Position numbers and translations under genes: made by a program. 64,000 bases of DNA, from NCBI GenBank assembly GCA_016201275.1, contig JACQDB010000125.1, forward strand, positions 1 through 64,000. Direction: 5' to 3'. This DNA is from Acidobacteriota bacterium (GTDB lineage Bacteria; Acidobacteriota; Blastocatellia; UBA7656). Shown piece by piece: positions 32,837 to 40,868 of this stretch (its first letter is position 1; every line of letters begins with the position of its first letter). The notes under the pieces were generated by a model. It did not search any database and was not told the DNA's origin. It saw only the letters and a program-made list of their open reading frames with translations.

Positions 32837-35239
32837 TCAAGCCTGATTGACCGCCTGCCAAATCTTTTCCGGCCTGAGTGGCATATCCAGATGACGCACG
32901 CCATACGGCGACAGCGCATCTACGACTGCGCCGACTACAGCGGGAGTTGCACCAATCGTTCCGGCTTCGCCTACGCCTTTGACACCCATAGGATTGACCG
33001 GCGAAGGCGTCTCCGTTCGGTCCAGTTCCAGATGCGGAATCATCGCCGCTTTCGGCAGCGCGTAATCCATCAGGGTTCCGGTGATGAGTTGGCCTTGCTC
33101 GTCATAGACCACTTCTTCATAGAGCGCCTGGCCGATGGCCTGCACGATGCCGCCGTGAATTTGGCCTTCGACGATCATCGGATTGATGACCTTGCCGCAA
33201 TCGTCAACCGCTACGTACTTCACAATCTTAATGTCGCCGGTCTCTTTATCTATTTCGACCACGCAGATGTGTGTGCCGAACGGAAAGGTGAAATTCGTCG
33301 GCTCGAAGAAATGCGTAGCCGACATTCCCGGCTCCATTCCCGGCGGCAATTCTCTGGCGATGTGCGCCGCCAGCGCGATGTCTTGAATCGAGATTTGCTT
33401 GTCTTCAACATTCGGTTCCGGCAAGGCTGCGGCGGGTGCTTCGCTGACCGGCACATCTGGGTCGGAAACCCCGCCTGCCACAGAAGCGGCTCTGGTAGCC
33501 GGTTTCGAGAACTTGCCTTCTTTGAACGTCACACTTGAAGCATCGGCTCCGAGCATATGCGCGGCGATTTGTTTGGCTTTCTCTTTCAATTTTTCAACCG
33601 CCAGAAATACCGCTGTACCGCCTACGGCGATGCCGCGACTGCCGAACGTGCCTATGCCGTATTGCACGATTGCCGTGTCGCCATGAATCACCGTCACATC
33701 TTCAAGCGCGATGCCAAATTCATCGGCGACGATCTGCGCGAACGATGTCTCTTCGCCTTGACCGTGCGGCGAAATGCCCGTCAACACGGTGACTTTGCCA
33801 GTCGGTTCGATTCGTACAGTGGCGCTTTCCCAACCGCCTGCGGGCATCGCCTGCGACGGGCCGAGGGCGCAGATTTCTACATAAGTCGAAACGCCTATGC
33901 CGACGATGCGGCCTGCGTCGCGGGCTTGTTTCTGCATCTGGCGCAAGCCCGTATAATCGGCCATCGCCAAGGCTTTATCGAGCGCGCCTTGATAATTGCC
34001 GCTGTCATAAGACAAGCCAGTTTTGGTGGCAAATGGGAATTCATCGGGCTGCGGAAAATTCCTGCGCCGCACCTCAACCACATCCATGCCCAATTCGGCA
34101 GCGACCAGGTCAACGGCGCGTTCGATGACATAGGTCGCTTCGGGGCGACCCGCGCCGCGATACGCATCGGTAGCCATTTTGTTGGTGAAGCAGGCGGTGA
34201 TGTTCATCTGTATTGCAGGGATTTTGTAACAGCCCGACAGCATCAAACCGGTCAAGGTAGGAATCGCCGGAGTTAGCAATTGAAGATACGCGCCCATGTC
34301 TGCGAAGACGTTATAGCGCAGTCCGGTAATTTCGCCATCGTTCTTGCAGCCGATTTCGATGTAGCCAACTTGACCGCGTCCGTGAATCGTCGCCTGCATA
34401 TTTTCGCGCCGCGTTTCAATCCATTTCACCGGCTTATTCAGTTGCATGGCAATCCAGCCGAGCAAGGCTTCTTCGGCATAGACGTTGAGTTTCGAGCCGA
34501 AGCCGCCGCCGACCTCCGGGGTGATGACGCGCAGTTTGTTTTCCGGTATGCCAATCATAATGGCAAGCTGTGTGCGTAAGAGATGCGGAATTTGTGTCGA
34601 AGACCAGACGGTGAGTTCCTGTTCGCCGGGAAAGTAACGCGCCAATACGCCTCGCGGTTCCATAGCGATGGGTGCAAGGCGTTGATGCACGACGCGCTGC
34701 TTAATAATTTTGTCGGCTGCACCGAGCGCCGCTTCGATGTCGCCTTCGCCGGAGGTTAAGCGATAAGCGATGTTGTCGCCATATTCTTCATACACCAAAG
34801 GCGAGCCTTCTTTGGCGGCTTCTTCGACATCAACGACAGCGGGTAGTTCTTCATAATCCACCATGATTAAATCAATCGCATCACGCGCCGCATACTTGTC
34901 GGTAGCGACGACGGCGGCGAGGGGTTGACCGACGAACACCGCATGGTCATTGGCGAGTACGCGATAATCCGGCACTTTCAAATCCGGCAAGGCCCCTGCA
35001 CAAGGCACTGCGCCGACTTTATCGGCCACGTCTTTGCCTGTATAAACGGCGACGACGCCGGGCGCGGCAAGCGCTTCGCTGGTGTCTATGCCGGTGATGT
35101 GGGCGTGAGCGTACATCGAGCGCAGAAAGGCGACGTGCAGGGTGTCCGGCAATTTGATGTCATCCACATAATGCCCTATGCCTTGAATCAAGCGCGGGTC
35201 TTCGGTGCGTTTTATTTTTTCTCCAACATATTTCGCCAT
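32837..35239 (-). CDS. coxL: Form II CoxL-like molybdenum hydroxylase large subunit
   Basis: 800 residues. Molybdopterin-binding motifs include VGGGFGSK (243-250), the active-site loop AYRGAGR (359-365) and VKGVGEAGTIGATPAV near the C-terminus with the catalytic Glu. AYRGAGR marks form II; CO-oxidising form I has AYxCSFR. The substrate is therefore probably an aldehyde, purine or other small molecule rather than CO. A Pro/Ala-rich insert (VPVSEAPAAALPEPNVED) lies near 590-610. The C-terminal codons are duplicated beyond the BrnT/BrnA pair. It is preceded by the four-helix-bundle gene and its heptamer array. Confidence 0.93.
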   Translation of the reverse strand: MAKYVGEKIKRTEDPRLIQGIGHYVDDIKLPDTLHVAFLRSMYAHAHITGIDTSEALAAPGVVAVYTGKDVADKVGAVPCAGALPDLKVPDYRVLANDHAVFVGQPLAAVVATDKYAARDAIDLIMVDYEELPAVVDVEEAAKEGSPLVYEEYGDNIAYRLTSGEGDIEAALGAADKIIKQRVVHQRLAPIAMEPRGVLARYFPGEQELTVWSSTQIPHLLRTQLAIMIGIPENKLRVITPEVGGGFGSKLNVYAEEALLGWIAMQLNKPVKWIETRRENMQATIHGRGQVGYIEIGCKNDGEITGLRYNVFADMGAYLQLLTPAIPTLTGLMLSGCYKIPAIQMNITACFTNKMATDAYRGAGRPEATYVIERAVDLVAAELGMDVVEVRRRNFPQPDEFPFATKTGLSYDSGNYQGALDKALAMADYTGLRQMQKQARDAGRIVGIGVSTYVEICALGPSQAMPAGGWESATVRIEPTGKVTVLTGISPHGQGEETSFAQIVADEFGIALEDVTVIHGDTAIVQYGIGTFGSRGIAVGGTAVFLAVEKLKEKAKQIAAHMLGADASSVTFKEGKFSKPATRAASVAGGVSDPDVPVSEAPAAALPEPNVEDKQISIQDIALAAHIARELPPGMEPGMSATHFFEPTNFTFPFGTHICVVEIDKETGDIKIVKYVAVDDCGKVINPMIVEGQIHGGIVQAIGQALYEEVVYDEQGQLITGTLMDYALPKAAMIPHLELDRTETPSPVNPMGVKGVGEAGTIGATPAVVGAVVDALSPYGVRHLDMPLRPEKIWQAVNQA

Positions 35240-35256
35240 AAAAACCTCCAGATTTG

Positions 35257-35286
35257 TTACTGGTTACTGGTTACTGGTTACTGGTT
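35257..35286. repeat. Heptamer array TTACTGG x4
   Basis: Four exact TTACTGG units between coxL and the four-helix-bundle gene. The minus-strand reading supplies the last codons and TAA of that gene (EPVTSNQ-stop). Its inverted partners lie at 35665-35693 and 35700-35738. Confidence 0.85.
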
Positions 35287-35653
35287 CTTCTATCTTCTGC
35301 GAGATTGAACGTAAAAAAGCATTTAATTTAGGGGAAAGTTCTTCAAGCAAAGGCTTGAGTTCAGTGATTTGCTCATCGTTTAAGAGATTTCTTTTGTATG
35401 CGCGTCGTAACCAATGTCTCGTTTCGTATAAAGAGCCTCGGGCGATTCTGACAAATCGGCGATTATCCTGATAACTTCCGCGCCCGTTACCTTCGGCAAT
35501 ATTAGCTCCAATACTATCGGCGGCTTTGACGATTTGCTTGCCAACGGTGTCTTTGGCGAAAGAGTCCCATTTGACAACTGTTTTCCAAATATTATCTGCC
35601 AACTTCTCAGCCAGTTGGTAAACCTGCAAATTTTCAAAGCTATTATTGGGCAT
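35264..35653 (-). CDS. Four-helix-bundle protein (IVP/S23 family)
   Basis: 129 residues. The family signature is SFENLQVYQLAEKLADNIWK, GKQIVKAADSIGANIAEGNG, RFVRIARGSLYETRHWLRRA and a last helix with LKPLLEELSPKLNAFLRS. Relatives were first seen in 23S rRNA intervening sequences and near diversity-generating retroelements. The molecular role is unclear; basic patches suggest RNA or nucleoprotein binding. It lies inside the cox cluster between coxS and coxL, flanked on both sides by facing heptamer arrays. Its final codons are array sequence, which suggests it arrived with them. Confidence 0.88.
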   Translation of the reverse strand: MPNNSFENLQVYQLAEKLADNIWKTVVKWDSFAKDTVGKQIVKAADSIGANIAEGNGRGSYQDNRRFVRIARGSLYETRHWLRRAYKRNLLNDEQITELKPLLEELSPKLNAFLRSISQKIEEPVTSNQ

Positions 35654-35664
35654 ACCTGTCTCCT

Positions 35665-35738
35665 GATTGGTTATTGATTACGGGTTATTCATTCAAAAGC
35701 CAATAACCAGTAACCAATAACCAGTAACCAATAACTAA
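35665..35738. repeat. Facing heptamer arrays next to coxS stop
   Basis: 35665-35693 reads TGATTGG/TTATTGA/TTACGGG/TTATTCA. 35700-35738 reads CCAATAA/CCAGTAA alternating and ends at the coxS TAG (35735-35737). The two arrays are inverted relative to each other and can pair. Confidence 0.8.
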
Positions 35739-36223
35739 TCGCCGGAGGCGGCTTGCGTGTTGATTTTTCCGGCAGCGTATTTCACCGCTGCGACGATGTT
35801 TTGATAGCCCGTGCAGCGGCACAGATTGCCTTCCAAGCCGTGGCGTATCTCGTCGTCGCTGGCGTGTGGGTTGCGTAACAGAATTTGCGCTCCGGCGACA
35901 ATCATGCCCGGTGTGCAATAGCCGCATTGCAGGCCATGCTTTTCCCAGAAGCCTTCCTGCACCGGATGCAGCACGCCGTTGGCCGCCAGTCCTTCGATAG
36001 TGGTGACCGATGAACCATCGGCTTGAATGGCGAGGATCGTGCAGGACTTCACCGCTTGTCCGTCAAGCATGACCGTGCAAGCGCCGCAGATGGAGGTTTC
36101 GCAACCGACGTGCGTGCCGGTCAGTCCCAAGACATCGCGCAGGTAATGAACCAGTAATAAGCGCGGCTCGATTTCCGCCGTGTGAGCCGTGCCGTTGACT
36201 TTGATGCTGACAGCTTTGTTCAT
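35735..36223 (-). CDS. coxS: CoxS-like [2Fe-2S] small subunit
   Basis: 162 residues from ATG 36223 (GAGGTGG site; an in-frame ATG three codons upstream overlaps it). It has an N-terminal plant-type ferredoxin domain with [16 protein letters not shown] and KSC, and a C-terminal helical domain with [12 protein letters not shown] and [13 protein letters not shown], giving the two [2Fe-2S] clusters of the xanthine-oxidase family. It is the first gene of the cluster. Its TAG is the edge of a heptamer array. Confidence 0.95.
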   Translation of the reverse strand: MNKAVSIKVNGTAHTAEIEPRLLLVHYLRDVLGLTGTHVGCETSICGACTVMLDGQAVKSCTILAIQADGSSVTTIEGLAANGVLHPVQEGFWEKHGLQCGYCTPGMIVAGAQILLRNPHASDDEIRHGLEGNLCRCTGYQNIVAAVKYAAGKINTQAASGD

Positions 36224-36403
36224 AAAAGCCACCTCTTGTAGTTTGAAATACGGGGGTGAAACATTAAAAAGAACGAAAAACGAGCAACAGTTTTATACAT
36301 CCGAAATGGTTGGCTGACAAATGAAATTCAACCGAAAATTGCGGCTTCAGAAAACTTCGCTTGCAGCCGGAAGCGAAATTCGATTTTGCGAAGCGCGGCG
36401 GCC

Positions 36404-38119
36404 TCACGCTTTTTTGCGAAGTGAAAAAAACGCGAGAGCGCACCAGCCGAGCCAGCCGAAAAGCGACAGATATTTACCAATGGTGCGCGGCGGTGTGTCT
36501 TCAAAATTTAAGGTCAAGCGCTGGTCGCCGGGTTCGACCGTGACTTCAATCGTGCCTTCTTTACCGGGCGCAACGTCAAGGGGATTGCCCTCTACGCGAG
36601 CCACCCAGCCGGGAAAATAGAGGGTTCGCAGTTTGATGGTTGAGGTCGTGGCGGCGTGAATTTGGTAACTTTGCTGATAGCCGAAATCATCAAGCGGTTG
36701 CACCTCGGCGTTGCCGTCAATCTCCAGCACCGGCGGCTTCTCGAATTCATCCAGGCGTTTCTGCCGATCCAGAAAAATGGTGCGGTATTCGGCGACTTCC
36801 AGAGCCGAAAGCCCGGCATCAAGTTCCTGCCGGTTATAACTCGCACGCACCACCAGCAACGCGCTGATGCCGAGCATCATCACCAGCGTCAGCGCCAGCG
36901 CGAGGCTGAAAATCGTCCGTTGTTTTTTTTCGCCTGCAAGCAACGCCGCCGCGCCGCCCACAAGCATAGCGACCGACAGAATCGTGATGGTCAACCAGCG
37001 AAAAGGAAATTGAATGTAAGCAAACTGCGAAAGATTTTCCCACAACAGTGCGCTCAATCGCGTGGTGAACAACAGACTGATGGCGGAGACTACGAAGGCG
37101 GCAAGCAAGGATTTTTTTACACTTGTATTTGGTTTTACTCTCTGACGATTGCGCCAGATGATCGCGGCGCTGACGATAAAGAGAAGCGCTACACTCAAGG
37201 CCGTCAGATTGACGCTGTCCAAATAGTAGAAGCGTCTGCCTTCGGGCGGCGGAAAAAAATCGGCGCGCCACAGACTGCGCCATTGCTCGAAGAGAAAGAA
37301 TTTTGTGAAAGGAATTCTCAGAGCGCGATCAATGCGTATGTATTTCACTTCAAAGATGAGCGGCACAAGAAACATCGCGCTCATCAAAATGCTCAATGCC
37401 GAAGCCCCTGCGGCTTGCAGGCTGCGCCGCCAGTCTCTGGTCAGCAATAAAAAAAAGAGCGGCAGAAACAGCGTCATCTCGAAAGCGATGGTCACATGAG
37501 TCAACAGCAGCAGCGCATAGCTGAAGGCGAAATAAAGACTCGCTCGCAAGCCGCCAACTGTTGCCAAACGCCAGGCGGCAGCCGCGACCAGCGGTAGCCA
37601 CGCAAACGCCCAGAACTCTGAAAGCGCCGACCGATGATACAGATCAAACAGATGATATGGCGCGATTGTATAAACTACAGCCGCCAGCAAACTGCACCCC
37701 GGTGCAAGCACGGTGCGGCTGAAGCGGTACATGGTCAAGCCGGAAATCGTCAGCGCAAACCAACACCCAAGACAGACCGCAAACATCGGATTGCGTACAA
37801 CCAGATGGAACGCCGCGACGACGTAATAAGGCAGAGGCGGATAGTACAGCATCACCGGATTGCCCTGCTTGTAATTGGAATTGGGCAACCAGCGCGGATA
37901 GAGTTGGCCTTCGCGCAAAGCTTCGATGAAATCATTGGCGCGACGATAGTGCATCGCCGCATCGTCGCCGTTTGGTAGTCCGCGAATCAGTATCGGCAAG
38001 GTAAAAAGCGTGGCCACAAAGACGATGATGAACAAGGCTCGCGTGTCGTTGAGCCAAGGGAATTGCCAGTCGGCGGGTTCAACATATGGCTTGGGTGTCA
38101 CTACTGTCTCTTGGATCAT
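36404..38119 (-). CDS. GT-C-like multi-pass membrane protein
   Basis: About 571 residues from ATG 38119; a TTG at 38209 would add 30 residues but overlaps the next gene. About 11-12 membrane helices (for example LFIIVFVATLFTLPILIRGL, ALYRFS..LLAAVVYTIAPYHL) are followed by a soluble C-terminal domain and a last helix near the end (FGWLGWCALAFFSL). The loop PNGDDAAMHYRRANDFIEAL with acidic residues after helix 1 is typical of GT-C polyprenol-phosphate glycosyltransferases. It resembles the interrupted gene at 14959-17511. The substrate cannot be told. Confidence 0.8.
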   Translation of the reverse strand: MIQETVVTPKPYVEPADWQFPWLNDTRALFIIVFVATLFTLPILIRGLPNGDDAAMHYRRANDFIEALREGQLYPRWLPNSNYKQGNPVMLYYPPLPYYVVAAFHLVVRNPMFAVCLGCWFALTISGLTMYRFSRTVLAPGCSLLAAVVYTIAPYHLFDLYHRSALSEFWAFAWLPLVAAAAWRLATVGGLRASLYFAFSYALLLLTHVTIAFEMTLFLPLFFLLLTRDWRRSLQAAGASALSILMSAMFLVPLIFEVKYIRIDRALRIPFTKFFLFEQWRSLWRADFFPPPEGRRFYYLDSVNLTALSVALLFIVSAAIIWRNRQRVKPNTSVKKSLLAAFVVSAISLLFTTRLSALLWENLSQFAYIQFPFRWLTITILSVAMLVGGAAALLAGEKKQRTIFSLALALTLVMMLGISALLVVRASYNRQELDAGLSALEVAEYRTIFLDRQKRLDEFEKPPVLEIDGNAEVQPLDDFGYQQSYQIHAATTSTIKLRTLYFPGWVARVEGNPLDVAPGKEGTIEVTVEPGDQRLTLNFEDTPPRTIGKYLSLFGWLGWCALAFFSLRKKA

Positions 38120-38186
38120 CACGCTTGCGCTTTTGGCATCAATCCCGATTTTGCTCTCAGTTTCCAACGGGTTCGGGACAATGCCT

Positions 38187-38711
38187 TTAGTCTTCGGAAT
38201 CCATCGCAATCTCTGTGGCGCTTCTCAGGGGTTTGGGATGCAGCTTTTCATACTCTTTGCGAAACTCCTCAAGTAAGGGCAATTCAAGAGTGTCTTTCAT
38301 GCGGTTGGCGGCGCGTTTACTGGCAATCAAGTCGCGTAGATTAACAATTGGGAAGATGCCTTCACGATGCATACGAGCTTTGGCCTTCGCATAATCTTGG
38401 ATCCCATCCGGCGCAAAGATTAAATCTATATCGAAGGGGCCGCTTTTGATTTGAATGAAATCTTTACCGGCAATAATTTGCTGTTCAATCACTTCGTCTA
38501 ATGTGAAACCCAGCTGGTTTAACGCTCTGACAATGCGTTGTCCATTCTCAGGCGAGCGTGCCGGGAAGACATCTACATCTTGAGTGGTTCCGGGATACCC
38601 CAGTAGAATCGCGCCACTCTTGCCGATAAACATATAATCAACCCCTTCGGCATTGAAAGCTTGAGCCAATTCCTGAGCTTGCGCCGGATAGAAATTTGGT
38701 CGTTTCGTCAT
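38187..38711 (-). CDS. Nucleotidyltransferase-fold protein (AbiEii/DUF6036-like)
   Basis: 174 residues. A minimal nucleotidyltransferase fold is shown by YMFIGKSGAILLGYPGTTQD followed by VDVFPAR (D-x-D metal site) and FDIDLIFAPD as third acidic strand, with a helical C-terminal part (LRDLIASKRAANRMKDTLEL). Such proteins form toxins or antitoxins in AbiE- or MNT/HEPN-type pairs. It starts 2 bp after the small gene at 38714-38938, so the two form a bicistron. Activity is unknown. Confidence 0.75.
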   Translation of the reverse strand: MTKRPNFYPAQAQELAQAFNAEGVDYMFIGKSGAILLGYPGTTQDVDVFPARSPENGQRIVRALNQLGFTLDEVIEQQIIAGKDFIQIKSGPFDIDLIFAPDGIQDYAKAKARMHREGIFPIVNLRDLIASKRAANRMKDTLELPLLEEFRKEYEKLHPKPLRSATEIAMDSED

Positions 38712-38713
38712 GA

Positions 38714-38938
38714 TTACTCATTCTCTTGATGCGGATCAGCAGGTTGATAGCCGAGATAAGCCGGTAGATGAGTCGCGCACCATTCCCGATATTCTGCCGT
38801 GGAGTTAAAGATGCGATAATCGGCATCATCCAGCACGGGTTTATAGACATAACAAAAACCATACTTGATACGCTCTTCAAGAGAGCGTTGTAGATTGCGA
38901 CGGCATTGCTCTCGAAACTCCTGCAAATCATTTTTCAT
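38714..38938 (-). CDS. Small protein paired with nucleotidyltransferase
   Basis: 74 residues from ATG 38938, with GGGGGAG about 5-7 bp upstream. It overlaps the end of mazG by 11 bp. The sequence is helical and rich in Arg/Glu/Tyr (LQEFREQCRRNLQRSLEERI, DYRIFNSTAEYREWC). Family not recognised. Tight coupling to the nucleotidyltransferase gene suggests a two-gene unit such as a toxin-antitoxin pair (inference). Confidence 0.6.
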   Translation of the reverse strand: MKNDLQEFREQCRRNLQRSLEERIKYGFCYVYKPVLDDADYRIFNSTAEYREWCATHLPAYLGYQPADPHQENE

Positions 38939-39776
38939 GACCATCTCCCCCGGATTTTTCTAAGGTTTTCGCTTCGTCCCAATACCTGTTCATTTCTACA
39001 TGATCGGAATCGGCGGGCTTGCGACCCGATTCGCGCAGACGGTCTTCGATGTAGCGGAAGCGGCGGCGGAATTTGCGATTCGACGACTTCAAGGCGCTTT
39101 CCGGGTCAACGCCCAACAAGCGCGCCACATTGACGGCGACGAATAATAAATCGCCGACTTCATCGCTGATGCGTTGATGATTGTTGGCGTCGGTTTCGAT
39201 CTCGTGCTTCAACTCGTTGACCTCTTCATCGAGTTTGTCCAGCACTTCGCCAACATTCGGCCAATCGAAATCCACGCGGGAAACTTTCGTGGTCATCTGA
39301 AAAGCTTCCATCATCGCCGGAAGCTTTTTCGACACGCTATCAAGCATAGAGCCTTGCGCGTCGGGCTTTTTGCCTTTGGCAATTAATTCGGCTTCCTTGA
39401 TGGCTTCCCAGTTTCGCAGCACTTCGCCCGATGTTGCGGATTTGTCATCGCCGAAAACGTGCGGATGGCGGTTGATCATCTTCGCCGAGACGCGCTCGAT
39501 GACATCGGCAATGGTGAAGCGATTTTCTTCTATGGCAATCTGCGAATGAAATATTACCTGCAACAACAGGTCGCCGAGTTCGCCGGTGAACTCTTCATCA
39601 TCGCCTTCGTCTATGGCTTCCAACACCTCGTAGGCTTCTTCGATTAACATCGGCTTTAGGCTTGCGTGGGTCTGCTCGCGGTCCCAAGGGCAACCGTCGG
39701 GAGCGCGCAAGCGGGCGATTAACTCAATCAATTGCGCGAACCGTTCCGCGCCTTTCTGACTTGCTGAATTGTGCAT
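38928..39776 (-). CDS. mazG: Nucleoside triphosphate pyrophosphohydrolase MazG
   Basis: 282 residues, all-alpha NTP pyrophosphatase with two MazG domains. The N-terminal domain has LRAPDGCPWDREQTHASLKP and the EEAYEVLEAIDEGDDEEFTG metal-binding helix, then GELGDLLLQVIFHS. The C-terminal domain has LDKLDEEVNELKHEIE and ISDEVGDLLFVAVNVARLLG. As known, it hydrolyses house-cleaning dNTPs/NTPs and affects ppGpp levels. It overlaps the small nucleotidyltransferase-paired gene downstream. Confidence 0.95.
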   Translation of the reverse strand: MHNSASQKGAERFAQLIELIARLRAPDGCPWDREQTHASLKPMLIEEAYEVLEAIDEGDDEEFTGELGDLLLQVIFHSQIAIEENRFTIADVIERVSAKMINRHPHVFGDDKSATSGEVLRNWEAIKEAELIAKGKKPDAQGSMLDSVSKKLPAMMEAFQMTTKVSRVDFDWPNVGEVLDKLDEEVNELKHEIETDANNHQRISDEVGDLLFVAVNVARLLGVDPESALKSSNRKFRRRFRYIEDRLRESGRKPADSDHVEMNRYWDEAKTLEKSGGDGHEK

Positions 39777-39794
39777 AAGCAGACTCTAGCGAAA

Positions 39795-39949
39795 GAAAAA
39801 GTAAAAAGGCAAAAGGAAAAAGTAAAAAGGCAAAAGGAAAAAATTTTATCGGGTGGATGCTGACCGATTGATGGGGGCGGCAAAAATGAGTCAGACGTTT
39901 TATGGTACGCAGGCGAAATCGTCCTTTGCCTTTTGCCTTTTTACTTTTA
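39795..39949. repeat. Facing AAAAGG heptamer arrays
   Basis: Left (39795-39843): repeated AAAAAGT/AAAAAGG/CAAAAGG. Right (39922-39949): CCTTTTG/CCTTTTT/ACTTTT. The 20-mer AAAAGTAAAAAGGCAAAAGG occurs on the left and its reverse complement on the right. The gap of about 80 bp carries no gene. The pair lies between the divergent mazG and DUF1844 genes. Confidence 0.8.
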
Positions 39950-40025
39950 TATCCTGCCTTGTTAGCATTGAGATTTTTAGAACACCGAATAGAACTATCT
40001 GGACGAAAGGTTTGATGCAAACGCT

Positions 40026-40736
40026 ATGACAGACGAAAAAGAATCAGGATTCAAAGTTGCCGACCGCCGCCGCTACAACCCCGATGGCTCGTTACGCGAG
40101 CCGCTTGCCGAAGAGCCGATACCGGAAGAACCGACTGCGACAAGCGAAAGCGTCGCGGCTGCCGAACTGGAGGTCGCCAATACGGAGGCGGTTGCCGCGC
40201 ATCCCTTTGGCGAAACGCACACAGCGGGAAATGCTGCGGAACCGGAGACCACAGGCAACACCGATAATGTCGTGAGTTTTCCGGGGGCGACCAATAAACC
40301 ACCGACTGAGGAAGAGAAGCCAGAAGGCGACAAGCCGAAATCCGCAGCGGCCAAAGCCACTGCCGCAAGCGCTGTCTCGGCTTCGCAAGCCGCTTCGCAA
40401 CAGGCCGCTCAAGCAACACAATCGGCGCAGCAAGCGGCCATTGAAAACGCCTACAATCAAGCCTCCGGCCCCGCCAATCCGCGTTTGCCGCAGGCCTCGT
40501 TTTTAAGCCTGCTCAATATGCTGGGCGTCGAAGCCGCCATGCATCTGGGCTTGATGGAGATGCAGGATGGGCAACGCACGCCAGTGGATTTGGAAGCCGC
40601 TCGTCACATGATTGACATGATCGGAATGTTGAAAGAGAAGACAAGCGGCAATCTCAAATCCGATGAAGAGGCGTTGCTGGAAAACGTGCTGGCCGATTTG
40701 CGTATGCAGTTCGTGGCGCTCTCAAGAAAAGGATAA
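40026..40736 (+). CDS. DUF1844 domain protein
   Basis: 236 residues. A long Ala/Glu/Pro/Thr-rich disordered region (about 20-150) precedes the DUF1844 core: QASFLSLLNMLGVEAAMHLG, HMIDMIGMLKEKTSGNLKSD and EEALLENVLADLRMQFVAL. The domain is about 80 residues, cytosolic and helical; no biochemical role is known to me. The disordered head is much longer than usual. A heptamer array begins 1 bp after its stop. Confidence 0.85.
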   Translation: MTDEKESGFKVADRRRYNPDGSLREPLAEEPIPEEPTATSESVAAAELEVANTEAVAAHPFGETHTAGNAAEPETTGNTDNVVSFPGATNKPPTEEEKPEGDKPKSAAAKATAASAVSASQAASQQAAQATQSAQQAAIENAYNQASGPANPRLPQASFLSLLNMLGVEAAMHLGLMEMQDGQRTPVDLEAARHMIDMIGMLKEKTSGNLKSDEEALLENVLADLRMQFVALSRKG

Positions 40737-40737
40737 A

Positions 40738-40865
40738 TTAGTCCGTAGTCCTTAGTCTCTAGTCCTTCGCAGTTGGTTTCTTGATTCGCCGTTTGGTTGA
40801 AACAGCGATCTTCGGAAGACCTTGCCGGTAAACTAAGGACTAAGGACCAGGGACTAAGGACTAAG
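40738..40865. repeat. Facing TAGTCCT heptamer arrays
   Basis: Left (40738-40767): TAGTCCG/TAGTCCT/TAGTCTC/TAGTCCT. Right (40831-40865): ACTAAGG/ACTAAGG/ACCAGGG/ACTAAGG. They are inverted relative to each other and fill the whole gap between the DUF1844 stop and the next start (ATG 40869), which leaves that gene without a normal ribosome site. Confidence 0.85.
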
Positions 40866-40868
40866 TGA

